Below are positions 27,301-35,612 of a DNA stretch of 64,000 nucleotides, piece after piece. Source of the stretch: an uncultured bacterium (GTDB lineage: Bacteria > Bacteroidota > Bacteroidia > CAILMK01); NCBI GenBank assembly GCA_903829945.1, contig CAIKRV010000018.1:1-64000 (forward strand). The letters run 5' to 3'. The notes beneath the pieces are model-generated. The model did not search any database, was not told the origin of the DNA, and was given only the letters and a program-made list of their open reading frames with translations. The position numbers and the translations under genes were made by a program. Position 1 is the stretch's first letter. Each line of letters starts with the position of its first letter.

Positions 27301-30045
27301 GGGAGTGCCGGTATTATCTACTCCATCATATACTTTGATGTAATCATGTGGTGCCATATCAAAGGAATCAAAAACAAGCGTAATGGGTCCTGAACAATCC
27401 GGTTTTATTAAAAATCCGCAATTGGAGAAATTAAAATAATTACCGGAATCACCGGAGTCTGTAATATAACCTGCAAATAAAGGCGAATATGCAGCATCCG
27501 ACTGACACATGATGTAATTATTTAATACTGTAATGAATCCGGTCTTGGTTTTGGTATCGGTACCGGCAGGGTTGCTAATTGTTAACCCAACATCATAGGT
27601 ACCTGTATTTTTATATTTATAAATTGGATTTTGTACAAATGAAGAATCTCCGTTTCCTAAACTCCAAGCCCAAAGGATGGGATCATTTTTACTTAAATCC
27701 AAAAATGAAACTGCTTGTCCGGCTTTTACCAAGGTATTGGTGGCAGAAAAATCAGCACTTGGTTTGCTATAATTTTGTGTAACGAAAAATCTGGATACGG
27801 TATCAGAACCGGCAGAGTTGGTCACTGTTAAAGTAATTTTATAATCTGCTAAACTATCTAAGGATACCGTCGGATTGGTGGAGGAACTGCCGGTACCTGC
27901 ATAATAAGTATACTTAGCAGGACTAATATTCCAACTCCAGGAAGTTGGGGCATTTAAAGATAAATCCTTTAAATTGATTGGTTGTCCATAATGTGGCGTA
28001 AAGGTGGAGGCAGAGAAATTGGCTACCGGTTTTATAGCTTGTACAATTTTTACTGCTTTAGTAATGCTATCAATACAACCGCCGGCAGTGGTCACAATAA
28101 GTTTTACCTGATATGTACCAACTGTATCAAATACGTGAATTGGATTTTGTTGGGTAGAAGTATCATTGGTGCCTGAAGACGGATCTCCGAAATTCCAATA
28201 CCAGGAGGTAGCTAAGCCGCCTGTGGTGCTATCAGCTAATACTACGGGCGTTTTATATACCGAGCCTAGGTTAGTGAAGCCTGCTTTTGGCGAATTAACG
28301 GATACCACCCTTTTAAACACCGAGGGTGTACCCGGTAAATTTGAATTTACGGTTAAGGTTACCGTATAAACTCCGGCATTAGCATAGGTATGGCTAGGGC
28401 TTTTGAGTATGGAAGTATCTCCATCACCAAAATCCCAATGCCAGCTATTGATTTTATAACTACCGAAAGTATAGGAGCTATCTGTAAATTTAGTTGCTGA
28501 CCCTAAACATACTGTATTCGATTTAAAATAAGAGACAGGCTGTCCGTTATCTGCAATTATAACGGTGTAATCTTCCACTTCACCGATATCCACCGGATCA
28601 CGGCACGGATCCATATCTGTTTTAATATACTTGGTGGTATCCGGCCAATTAAAGGATTCTACACGCATCCGTGTAGGTCCCGCTACTGCATTGGCAGGTA
28701 CTTTTATTTTTGGAGAATCTACTAAATAGTATCCCGGTTGCATTTTTAAACTATCATAAAAAACCAATTCCCCGGAATCATTAAAGTCTCCGTCTCTATT
28801 GAAGTCTATCCAACCTCTGGTATAAGCATTATTATAACTATTCCCCGTGTAGGAAATAACTTTATAAGTTTTGTTTCGATAAATAGTGGTACTAAGGCGG
28901 GTATAATTTCCATAACCGCTACTATCAATATTGGAAAGATTAAATATTGAATTAAACGTAAAATAATAAAGGAATACAAAATTATTTTGAATACCATGCG
29001 ATGGACAATATCCAACTTTTCTATTACCTGCCGGACTGATGGTATCCGGTAATCTCGGGCCGGCTACATCCACCGAATAAACTTGTGCATCCAGAATATT
29101 GCCGCGCAAGGCAGTGGAATTGACATCATATCCCAGCCAAAAATAATTATCGCCGGGCTGCAGTTGCTGTGCAGCATTAAAGGAGAAATACGTGGAAGGA
29201 AAACTTACGGTACTTCCTATTTGTTTGGCCACACTAAAGCGGGGATCTTTGCCTGAATAATATAATTTAGCATTACTCACATCAAAAGGATTGGTAGTCC
29301 CGCTGAGCTTGCATTTAATGGTTCCGGCAGTCATAGGATTCAGAATACCTGCAGCATTGGTTTTGACAACAATCTGCATGATCATATTATCGCTGGTACC
29401 GGCCACCACTTCTCTTTGATCAGGTTGATAACAATTACTGCTCAAAAATACTTGTACATCTTGTTTTACTACATTTATGGTGAAATCCTGAAAATCCTGA
29501 CAAAAATCCAAACTAAAGGTATTATTGGTACATGGATCAGGAATAAATATGGAGGAGTCAATAGCATACCGTGTACCTACACGCATCCGAGTAGCACCTA
29601 TGGCCGCATTGACGGGTACTTTTACAGTAAAATGAATTTCATGATCTCCCACGTTGGAGGGGTCAAACTTTGCAATGATTCTTTCATATTTTTCAAAGAT
29701 TTGGTCTTGGTCCCAATCTATCCAAACAGCCATATACTGGGGGTTGGCGCCATTGCCTAATTTTACGGTTACGGGGTACGAAGCACCCGGTACCACGTCG
29801 GTAGATAAATTGGTTAAATCTTGATAACTGGGTGACGGATTAACGGTAGGTGCCGGAACTACGCTATTTAAATCTCCCAGATGAACTTCCAAAATATGGG
29901 TCCAAAAGGAGGTGGTTTTGCCGGTATTATTAAAACCAAGTCCTTTGTAAGAAGGTGTGCAATAAGTTTGTGCATAACCCATTTGGGAGGCAAGGAACAA
30001 AAATGACAGCAGCAGAAGTAGTTTGGGGGTAAAAATTCTTTTCAT
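24325..30045 (-). CDS. Giant secreted multidomain protein (GEVED, PKD, CUB, DUF5011 repeats) with T9SS sorting domain
   Basis: A 1906-residue surface or secreted protein. After a signal peptide (1-26) the order is: GEVED domain (about 30-190), an unassigned beta region (195-350), a second GEVED (365-500, motif GEVEDY), four PKD-like domains (500-845, e.g. WHWDFGDGD), CUB-like domain (847-955), two PKD (960-1135), second CUB-like (1139-1250), two PKD (1255-1425), third GEVED (1430-1570), three DUF5011/HYR-type Ig repeats (1575-1820), and a type A T9SS sorting domain (about 1825-1906). No catalytic domain is evident, so an adhesive or matrix role is likely. Boundaries are by eye. Confidence 0.87.
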   Translation of the reverse strand: MKRIFTPKLLLLLSFLFLASQMGYAQTYCTPSYKGLGFNNTGKTTSFWTHILEVHLGDLNSVVPAPTVNPSPSYQDLTNLSTDVVPGASYPVTVKLGNGANPQYMAVWIDWDQDQIFEKYERIIAKFDPSNVGDHEIHFTVKVPVNAAIGATRMRVGTRYAIDSSIFIPDPCTNNTFSLDFCQDFQDFTINVVKQDVQVFLSSNCYQPDQREVVAGTSDNMIMQIVVKTNAAGILNPMTAGTIKCKLSGTTNPFDVSNAKLYYSGKDPRFSVAKQIGSTVSFPSTYFSFNAAQQLQPGDNYFWLGYDVNSTALRGNILDAQVYSVDVAGPRLPDTISPAGNRKVGYCPSHGIQNNFVFLYYFTFNSIFNLSNIDSSGYGNYTRLSTTIYRNKTYKVISYTGNSYNNAYTRGWIDFNRDGDFNDSGELVFYDSLKMQPGYYLVDSPKIKVPANAVAGPTRMRVESFNWPDTTKYIKTDMDPCRDPVDIGEVEDYTVIIADNGQPVSYFKSNTVCLGSATKFTDSSYTFGSYKINSWHWDFGDGDTSILKSPSHTYANAGVYTVTLTVNSNLPGTPSVFKRVVSVNSPKAGFTNLGSVYKTPVVLADSTTGGLATSWYWNFGDPSSGTNDTSTQQNPIHVFDTVGTYQVKLIVTTAGGCIDSITKAVKIVQAIKPVANFSASTFTPHYGQPINLKDLSLNAPTSWSWNISPAKYTYYAGTGSSSTNPTVSLDSLADYKITLTVTNSAGSDTVSRFFVTQNYSKPSADFSATNTLVKAGQAVSFLDLSKNDPILWAWSLGNGDSSFVQNPIYKYKNTGTYDVGLTISNPAGTDTKTKTGFITVLNNYIMCQSDAAYSPLFAGYITDSGDSGNYFNFSNCGFLIKPDCSGPITLVFDSFDMAPHDYIKVYDGVDNTGTPLFSGLGLSGSSIPSSITTTSGAMFIQEVTDFTGRAPGFRAHWYAVPNAKPKADYSADTQGYVNSPMTFKNNTLVGVNNLYYWDYNNDGIIDDAGITDGYHSYSTPGTYKVKLIVINCKGKNSLIKTIKIVKQTAAPIADFTTSADTILIGDSLVLYDHSKNGPTSWSWNFNPDSALFNGYSSSYSQNPNLFFTAAGSYDITLTALNSFGKNSITKRAVYVKDLETMCSGTYSSFTSGKLYDAGGPNGNYHDSADCKMVISPCGQQLFMQLNYYDIYGGDYLYIYDGIDNTGTLLATYTGGSSSALPVITSKSGSLYIEMSTNKDGFTAPGFDADWWTTPYPKTSGAFTGPDTAYTGGSPAHFDAIDPNADHWNWDFNGDGVTDASTMHAKYNYSTKGTYKVRLISGRCSNNDTVYKTVVVVDPSAKPKVDFIADMVRAATTDTVQLTDHSSNGPNAWTWTISPNTDSFAYGSDSTSQDPRIIFNAVGKYTVKLKASNSLGTDTASKINYIEVFKYCIPTILNTGSDVGFSRVKIGAIDNTSAVSNQSYSDYTKTQATRLELSGTYALHLERLRKSSPEAHKVYIDFNANGSFSDPGEMVVSDYVNVNVTSWTDSFVVPKNAVQGPTRMRIGAGITVDSIFPCGTNYYGEYEDYRIIIGTDITPPVITIKGANPAKVEVGYPYIDSGATALDAIDGNVTSKIKAVSTVDTSTVGTYTVTYTVSDSAGNKATAIRKVLVTGDKTPPSLTLVGANPEKMEVFTNYIELGATAYDNRDKNVTKYVSIDRSELDTFRLGTYHVYYTAVDLSGNFAPQQKRTVIVMDTARPDITLLGPDSITISIHTAFVDPGATVVDNYWPALKLNVTGKVDTSKVGMYFIHYSATDGSNNTATVRRVVTVEKGSGIAQQLPAGWVLNIFPVPAKDNFTVHLKLPESKQISLDLLNSLGQVISTKDGGLMQEHQWTFPTENLKSGLYFLRINTINGSYTSKVQVLK

Positions 30046-30156
30046 CGCAGTTTTGTATAATTTTTGGCTAATTTAAGAATTAATTTCGAATTCATTCATA
30101 TAGGTCGTGGTAATTGAACAAATTCCATAAATTAAAAACACTTTAACTTAAAGAAA

Positions 30157-31602
30157 TTATATTTTACAGAATTTAAAAGTAATATTTCCTTCGGAAGTAT
30201 TGATTTTTAGAAAATAAATCCCTGCTGGTAAATGTGCTATTTCTGGAATCTCAATATTTTGGGACGAACTGTTAAAAACAACTTGATATTGAAAACAAAC
30301 ATCCGCATCAGGGCGATAAATAATAATTTGTCCTTTCAATGTTTTTAATCCTCTATAATAGATAAATGCATGATTGGCTACCGGATTAGGGAATAATTTA
30401 AAGGATGCTTCCAATGGAATGGCTTGTTCCACTGCAGTACTGGTATCACGCAATCGTAAACAAAATAACCCATTGGTCATGTCTGATGCGATGATGGTTC
30501 CGGAGGGTAAATATGGGTACACTCCCCAACAACCTTCATAGCCAAAATAGGCATTTCCATTTTGAGGATAAGTATCGTAATAATCTACTAATTTATCACT
30601 ATCGTTGATGTCAAAAACCGCTACACCGTCTTGATAATAAGAACAAATTAAATAATGGTCTTTGACATAAGGATTATGTGCAATGCTACCTAATTGATAA
30701 TGCAAGCCAAACAGATCCTTAAAATTAGGTTTTCTATCAGAAGTTCTTCCGTTTTTTAAGGTAGAAATATCATATCTTTTTATTCTCATACCTGAGTTTT
30801 CATCGGTAAAAAATAAATTTTTGCCATCCGGAGTTACCGCTGAACTATGACAAAATCCCTCATCAGGATAGGTGGTAACGCTGGTGATGCTATAAGGCGC
30901 AAGTGGATTGACAAAGCTATAAATCCATAGTCCATCCGTACCGCAATTTAAAAATGCGGTATCATTCCTTACAAATAAATCGTGAACATATTCAAAACTG
31001 CTATTGGCTTCAATCGTATGCAACCATTTGGGGTGTTCCGGGTCCGTAGCTAAGGAAGCCGTCATTAAAGCATGTGCAATTAAGCTACTGTTCTTTTTGC
31101 TTTTGGGATAGGCAAAATATAAAATGTCTTTATAAATGTATATGCTATGTGCTTTGGAAAGTAAGGTATCCGAATCATACACCTTATGGACTGAATCCGG
31201 TAAATATTGTAAGTCGAAAATTTGTAAAGAGGAATTCCCTTCATCCGCTACGCAGTAAGCATAGTGGGAATAGGTAACCATATCTCTATGAATACAATTG
31301 TTGTATCTGCCTGCAGCCACGGCACGCACCTTAGGATTTTTAGGGTCGCTGACTTCAATAAAATAAATGGAATCTACCGAACCAATGATGGCGTATTCTC
31401 TTCCATCCGGAGCTGCCCAACCCCATAAATCATTAAAGGTTTGATCACCTATTTTTTTGAGGCTGTCGTTGTCCCAACGAGAGCAAAAATATAAACGCAT
31501 ATTTGATTGCGCCTTCACTTGAACCCTTGGCATTATTAGCATTGCCAGAAGAAGAACTACTTGCCCGAGGAAAAAGAAATTTGTTATTCTTTTTATTTTC
31601 AT
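30157..31602 (-). CDS. LVIVD-repeat / choice-of-anchor B type secreted protein with T9SS sorting domain
   Basis: After a signal peptide (about residues 1-32, ending VKAQ) the protein has beta-propeller-like repeats with the pattern 'IIGSVDSIYFIEVSDPKNP', 'YAYCVADEGNSSLQIFDL' and 'GVAVFDIND', typical of choice-of-anchor B proteins. The last 80 residues (FKLFPNPVANHAFIYYRG to the end) are a T9SS type A sorting domain. Function of this class is largely unknown; the propeller may bind a ligand at the cell surface. It lies 111 bases upstream of the giant T9SS gene on the same strand and may be cotranscribed. Confidence 0.82.
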   Translation of the reverse strand: MKIKRITNFFFLGQVVLLLAMLIMPRVQVKAQSNMRLYFCSRWDNDSLKKIGDQTFNDLWGWAAPDGREYAIIGSVDSIYFIEVSDPKNPKVRAVAAGRYNNCIHRDMVTYSHYAYCVADEGNSSLQIFDLQYLPDSVHKVYDSDTLLSKAHSIYIYKDILYFAYPKSKKNSSLIAHALMTASLATDPEHPKWLHTIEANSSFEYVHDLFVRNDTAFLNCGTDGLWIYSFVNPLAPYSITSVTTYPDEGFCHSSAVTPDGKNLFFTDENSGMRIKRYDISTLKNGRTSDRKPNFKDLFGLHYQLGSIAHNPYVKDHYLICSYYQDGVAVFDINDSDKLVDYYDTYPQNGNAYFGYEGCWGVYPYLPSGTIIASDMTNGLFCLRLRDTSTAVEQAIPLEASFKLFPNPVANHAFIYYRGLKTLKGQIIIYRPDADVCFQYQVVFNSSSQNIEIPEIAHLPAGIYFLKINTSEGNITFKFCKI

Positions 31603-31651
31603 ATTTTGGCAATGTGAATATGCAATTTAATGAAAATAAATGGGAAATCCA

Positions 31652-32467
31652 CTAATCCAACTTTTTTATCAGTGCTTTGAATATGATGGATAGCTTGGGC
31701 TCATTTTTTAAAGCGTTGGCAATAATCATTTCCAGACTTACCGGTTTTAAATCTTGATGCCAACCTTCATCAGTTACTACTGACAATGCAAAACAAGGAA
31801 TATTTGCATGACGAGCAGCTATAATTTCAGGCACGGTACTCATCCCTACGATATCACCCCCTATAATTCTTAAATAACGATATTCTGCCTTGGTTTCCAA
31901 GTTCGGCCCACTCACTGAAACATAGGTGCCCCTGTGGAAGGCTATGGCGTTTTCTGAAGCAATGGATGCCGCCATGTTTAATAATTTTAAATCATACGGC
32001 ATGCTCATATCCGGAAAGCGCGGCCCGATGGCATCCATATTTTTTCCGACCAAAGGATTTGCATTTTGTAAATTAATATGATCCTCTATAAATACTAAAT
32101 CTCCTGCTTTCATTTCCGGATTTAAAGCGCCTGATACATTGGAAACAAAGAGGTATTTTATTCCAAGTTGGTGCATTACCCATACAGGAAATACTACTTC
32201 CTGCATGCTGTATCCTTCATAAAAATGAAAACGCCCTTGCATGGCTACAATTTTCTTCCCCGAAAGGGTGCCAAAAATAAGTTTACCTTGGTGTGATTCA
32301 ACAGTAGATAATGGAAAATGGGGGATATCCTTATAATTAATGCTCTTCTTGATTTCAATTTCATTGACTAAGCCGCCCAATCCGGTGCCCAGTATAATAC
32401 CGACGGCCGGATTAAAGTCAATTATATTTTTTATATGATTACAACTTTCTAGAATTTTTTCTAACAT
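31652..32467 (-). CDS. Purine nucleoside phosphorylase (inosine/guanosine type)
   Basis: It cleaves inosine and guanosine with phosphate to free base and ribose-1-phosphate in purine salvage. Trimeric PNP family signs are GIILGTGLGG near residue 24, the phosphate motif around VESHQGKL near 56, AMQGRFHFYEGY near 74, VSGPNLETKAEYR near 185 and GMSTVPEIIAARH near 208. The length of 271 residues is usual. Its start lies 29 bases inside the end of lpxK, so the two are coupled. Confidence 0.93.
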   Translation of the reverse strand: MLEKILESCNHIKNIIDFNPAVGIILGTGLGGLVNEIEIKKSINYKDIPHFPLSTVESHQGKLIFGTLSGKKIVAMQGRFHFYEGYSMQEVVFPVWVMHQLGIKYLFVSNVSGALNPEMKAGDLVFIEDHINLQNANPLVGKNMDAIGPRFPDMSMPYDLKLLNMAASIASENAIAFHRGTYVSVSGPNLETKAEYRYLRIIGGDIVGMSTVPEIIAARHANIPCFALSVVTDEGWHQDLKPVSLEMIIANALKNEPKLSIIFKALIKKLD

Positions 32468-33521
32468 TATCCAGTATTTTTAAATCGAAACTTCTCTTTT
32501 CCATGGCATCCCATTTCATGCCTACCGGAAGAAAATAAATATGTTTTTTATGGGGTATATTTTTATTTTTTACGCGCATAAAATCGATCAAATCTTCAAT
32601 TCTTCGCCAATCTTTTTCCGTGGTTAAAATTAATTTTGGCTCCGGCAATTTTTCAAATTCTATAAAAATGTTTTCCAGTTCTTTTTCTGAATAGTCATGA
32701 TGATCTGAAAAGGAAAGGTGATGATATTGATAGGCATTGCTTTTTATATAATTAATAAACGGCTGTGGATTGGCGATTCCCGAAAATCCTAAAATCGCAT
32801 AGCTTGAAATATCACTCAGGCTTATTTTTTCATTTAATGCAGAAACAATAGGAAAATATTTGAGTCCGGTAAAAAATACACTTTGATAAGGAAATGGTTT
32901 TAATGCATTAATTAAATGCGCACGCGGTAATTCTGTATTTACATAAGGACATTTGGTCATTACAATCATGTTGGCACGTTTTCGTCCGCTGATATTTTCA
33001 CGCAAATTACCAACGGGTAGCATATGATCTTCATAGTATGGATGATTATAATCTGTTAACAAAATATAATAATCAGCTTTTAATTTTCTATGCTGGAAAC
33101 AATCATCCAATACAATTATATTAACTCCTTTGGTATTTAAAAAAATATTTTTAATACCATTGACACGATCTTCACAAACCGCCACCACTACTTCAGCGAA
33201 TTTTCTATAAATTTGATAAGGTTCGTCTCCAATTTGCTCGGCAGTAATAATGGAATTGGCTAAAACAAAACCTTTGGTTTTTCTTCCATAACCTCTGCTG
33301 AGGAGTGCGGGTTTATATCCGGCATCCAGTAAAAGTTGTAAAACATATTCGGACATAGGGGTTTTCCCGGTTCCGCCGGTAGATAAATTACCAATACCAA
33401 TGACGGGTACACCAAATGATTTGGAACGAAAAATTCCGAGGGAGTAAAATATATTTCTTACCGAAGTGATAGCCTGATAAATTAGGGCAAAAGGGAAAAG
33501 AATATACTTGAAAAAGGACAA
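32439..33521 (-). CDS. lpxK: Tetraacyldisaccharide 4'-kinase LpxK
   Basis: LpxK phosphorylates the lipid A precursor at the 4' position at the inner membrane. An N-terminal hydrophobic segment (about residues 5-20) precedes the P-loop NLSTGGTGKTP at 45-55. Other family signs are LSRGYGRKTKG and LDDCFQHRKL. The 360 residues are normal. A perfect -7 box (TATCTTTG) lies 18 bases before the start. Presence of lpxK confirms a lipid A-making Gram-negative. Confidence 0.95.
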   Translation of the reverse strand: MSFFKYILFPFALIYQAITSVRNIFYSLGIFRSKSFGVPVIGIGNLSTGGTGKTPMSEYVLQLLLDAGYKPALLSRGYGRKTKGFVLANSIITAEQIGDEPYQIYRKFAEVVVAVCEDRVNGIKNIFLNTKGVNIIVLDDCFQHRKLKADYYILLTDYNHPYYEDHMLPVGNLRENISGRKRANMIVMTKCPYVNTELPRAHLINALKPFPYQSVFFTGLKYFPIVSALNEKISLSDISSYAILGFSGIANPQPFINYIKSNAYQYHHLSFSDHHDYSEKELENIFIEFEKLPEPKLILTTEKDWRRIEDLIDFMRVKNKNIPHKKHIYFLPVGMKWDAMEKRSFDLKILDNVRKNSRKL

Positions 33522-33538
33522 TTTTCTACTTGTTTTGG

Positions 33539-33546
33539 CAAAGATA
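33539..33546 (-). promoter_or_regulatory. -7 box upstream of lpxK
   Basis: TATCTTTG on the minus strand, 17 bases from the lpxK start, matches the consensus exactly. No -33 TTG is clear at the right distance. It is divergent from the identical box at 33643-33650. Confidence 0.45.
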
Positions 33547-33642
33547 TGAAAATCATTTTAAGTTGTTGTGGAACTGAAGTTATATCCTGAATTTCAGATG
33601 ATTTTTACATTTCTTAACTTAAAAAAATCATTTTGGTAATAG

Positions 33643-33650
33643 TATCTTTG
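33643..33650 (+). promoter_or_regulatory. -7 box upstream of the Nif3-like gene
   Basis: TATCTTTG on the plus strand, 15 bases before the ATG at 33666. It overlaps the longer open frame that begins at 33633 and argues for the shorter start. Confidence 0.5.
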
Positions 33651-33665
33651 CCTAAATTTCATCCT

Positions 33666-34781
33666 ATGCAAATACAAGAACTGACTGCTTATTTGGAAAC
33701 CTTAGCTCCCTTATCCTTGCAGGAGTCTTATGATAATTCAGGTTTAATTATTGGTCATTCATCTACTGAAATCACTAAAGCATTAATATGTTTAGATGTA
33801 ACTGAGGAAGTCATGAAGGAAGCCATTCAGCAAGGCTGCAATTTAATTATCGCACATCATCCATTAATTTTTAGCGGCATTAAGAAGATAAACGGTAAAA
33901 ATTATACTGAACGTTTAATTATACTTGCCATCCAACATCAAATTGCTATCTATGCCATACATACCAACTTAGATAATGTTATGCGTGGAGTAAATTTTAA
34001 AATAGGGGAAGTTTTAGGATTGCAGGATTTGAAAATATTGGAACCTAAAATTGGGATTCTTAAACAATTGATTACTTATGTGCCTGATAATCTAACTGAT
34101 TCCGGCGAAAACGCAGTAATAAAAGTTCGTAATGCACTTTGGGAAGCGGGTGCCGGTAAATTAGGTAATTACAGTAGTTGCAGTTTTAATGTGGAAGGAA
34201 GCGGCACTTTTAAGCCTTTGGAAGGAGCTACTCCTTTTATCGGTGAAATTAATTCCCTTCATGAGCAAAAGGAAATAAGAATGAGTGTAATATTTCCGGA
34301 AAATATAGAAAATCAAGTGATTAAAGCTTTGAAATCAGCACATCCTTATGAGGAAGCAGCGTATGAAGTAATTGCGTTATCCAATCCACATCCCGAAATT
34401 GGCGCCGGAATGATCGGGACTTTCCCTGAAGCCATTACTGAATTGGAATTCTTGAAACTATTAAAATCGGTATTTAAATGTGATATTGTTCGTCATACTG
34501 CATTGATAAACAAAAAAATAAAAAAACTTGCGTTTTGTGGGGGCGCTGGTAGCTTTTTACTTAAAACTGCCATGGCTCAAGGTGCTGATGCTTTTGTAAG
34601 TGGCGACTTTAAGTACCATCAATTTTTTGATGCTGATGGTAAAATTTTAATTGCTGATGTAGGACATTTTGAGAGTGAACAGTTCACAATTGATTTATTG
34701 TATGACGCAATTCATGAAAAATTTCGTAATTTTGCACTCTTAAAAACACAAATCAATACCAATCCTGTTAATTATTTTTAA
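33666..34781 (+). CDS. Nif3-like dinuclear metal-centre hexameric protein
   Basis: A 371-residue member of the NIF3/YbgI/YqfO family, toroidal hexamers with a dinuclear metal site. Signs are the N-terminal YDNSGLIIG, CNLIIAHHPLIFSG (metal histidines) near residue 57, AIHTNLDNV near 98 and VGHFESEQ near 328. A middle insert (about 125-235) is the YqfO-type domain with PHPEIGAGMIG following. The ATG at 33666 is chosen because the -7 box lies within the longer frame. It is followed directly by the zinc-ribbon gene (TAA then ATG), a conserved pairing in this phylum as I recall. The family's reaction is not settled. Confidence 0.92.
   Translation: MQIQELTAYLETLAPLSLQESYDNSGLIIGHSSTEITKALICLDVTEEVMKEAIQQGCNLIIAHHPLIFSGIKKINGKNYTERLIILAIQHQIAIYAIHTNLDNVMRGVNFKIGEVLGLQDLKILEPKIGILKQLITYVPDNLTDSGENAVIKVRNALWEAGAGKLGNYSSCSFNVEGSGTFKPLEGATPFIGEINSLHEQKEIRMSVIFPENIENQVIKALKSAHPYEEAAYEVIALSNPHPEIGAGMIGTFPEAITELEFLKLLKSVFKCDIVRHTALINKKIKKLAFCGGAGSFLLKTAMAQGADAFVSGDFKYHQFFDADGKILIADVGHFESEQFTIDLLYDAIHEKFRNFALLKTQINTNPVNYF
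34727..34734 (+). promoter_or_regulatory. Possible internal -7 box before the zinc-ribbon gene
   Basis: TAATTTTG inside the 3' end of the Nif3-like gene, with a TTG 29 bases upstream (34698-34700). It could drive separate expression of the gene at 34782 with a leader of about 44 bases. Confidence 0.3.
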
Positions 34782-35558
34782 ATGGAAGCAACGGTAGAAC
34801 AGAAGTTAAAAGGTCTTTTCAATCTTCAATTGATTGATACCCAGATTGATAGAATTAAAAGTGTGCGCGGTGAACTTCCAATGGAAGTTAGCGATCTGGA
34901 AGACGAAATTCAAGGTTTAGAAACTAGAATTGAAAATCTAAATCAGGAACTTGCCACTATTCAGAAATCTGCTGATGAACGCAAAAAGTTCATTAAAGAT
35001 TCTAATGCTCACATCGTTAAATACGAATCTCAACAATCCAAAGTTAAAAACAATCGTGAGTTTTTAGCCTTAACCAAAGAAATTGAAATGCAGAAGCTGG
35101 AAATTATGGCTTCTGAGAAGAAGATTAAGGATTTTCAATTTCAAGTTACTGAAAAGAAAGCTTTATTGGAGCAATCTAAAGCCTTTTTAGAGGATCGTAA
35201 AAAGGACTTGAAGCATAAAAAAGGTGAATTAGACACCATCACTAAGGAAACTGAGAAGGAAGAAAGGGAATTAAACAAGGTTCGTGAAAAAGCTGCAAAA
35301 GTTATTGACGAACGTTTGTTCAATGCTTATACACGTGTTCGTGATAATGTTAAAAATCGCCTCGGGGTGGTTACTATTGATCGTGATGCTTGTGCAGGAT
35401 GTTTCTCTAAAATTCCACCTCAACGCCAATTGGACATCAAACAACGTAAAAAAATTATTGTTTGTGAAAATTGCGGAAGAATTTTAGTGGATAGTGATAT
35501 TGCCGAAACAACACGTGCAGAATTAGAAAAGTCCGTAGGTATTGAGGCTATTGCCTAG
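34782..35558 (+). CDS. Coiled-coil protein with C-terminal zinc ribbon
   Basis: The 258-residue protein is mostly a long coiled coil (about residues 10-180, rich in Glu, Lys and Leu) ending in a zinc ribbon with two Cys pairs, CAGCF near 205 and CENCG near 229. This matches the C4-type zinc ribbon family often annotated as a possible nucleic-acid binding protein. Function is unknown. It begins immediately after the Nif3-like stop codon, so the two are one transcription unit. Confidence 0.85.
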   Translation: MEATVEQKLKGLFNLQLIDTQIDRIKSVRGELPMEVSDLEDEIQGLETRIENLNQELATIQKSADERKKFIKDSNAHIVKYESQQSKVKNNREFLALTKEIEMQKLEIMASEKKIKDFQFQVTEKKALLEQSKAFLEDRKKDLKHKKGELDTITKETEKEERELNKVREKAAKVIDERLFNAYTRVRDNVKNRLGVVTIDRDACAGCFSKIPPQRQLDIKQRKKIIVCENCGRILVDSDIAETTRAELEKSVGIEAIA

Positions 35559-35612
35559 TTGCAATTGCTTTAAATCCAAATTTTCATGAAAATTATTATG
35601 CCTTTTGGCGTT

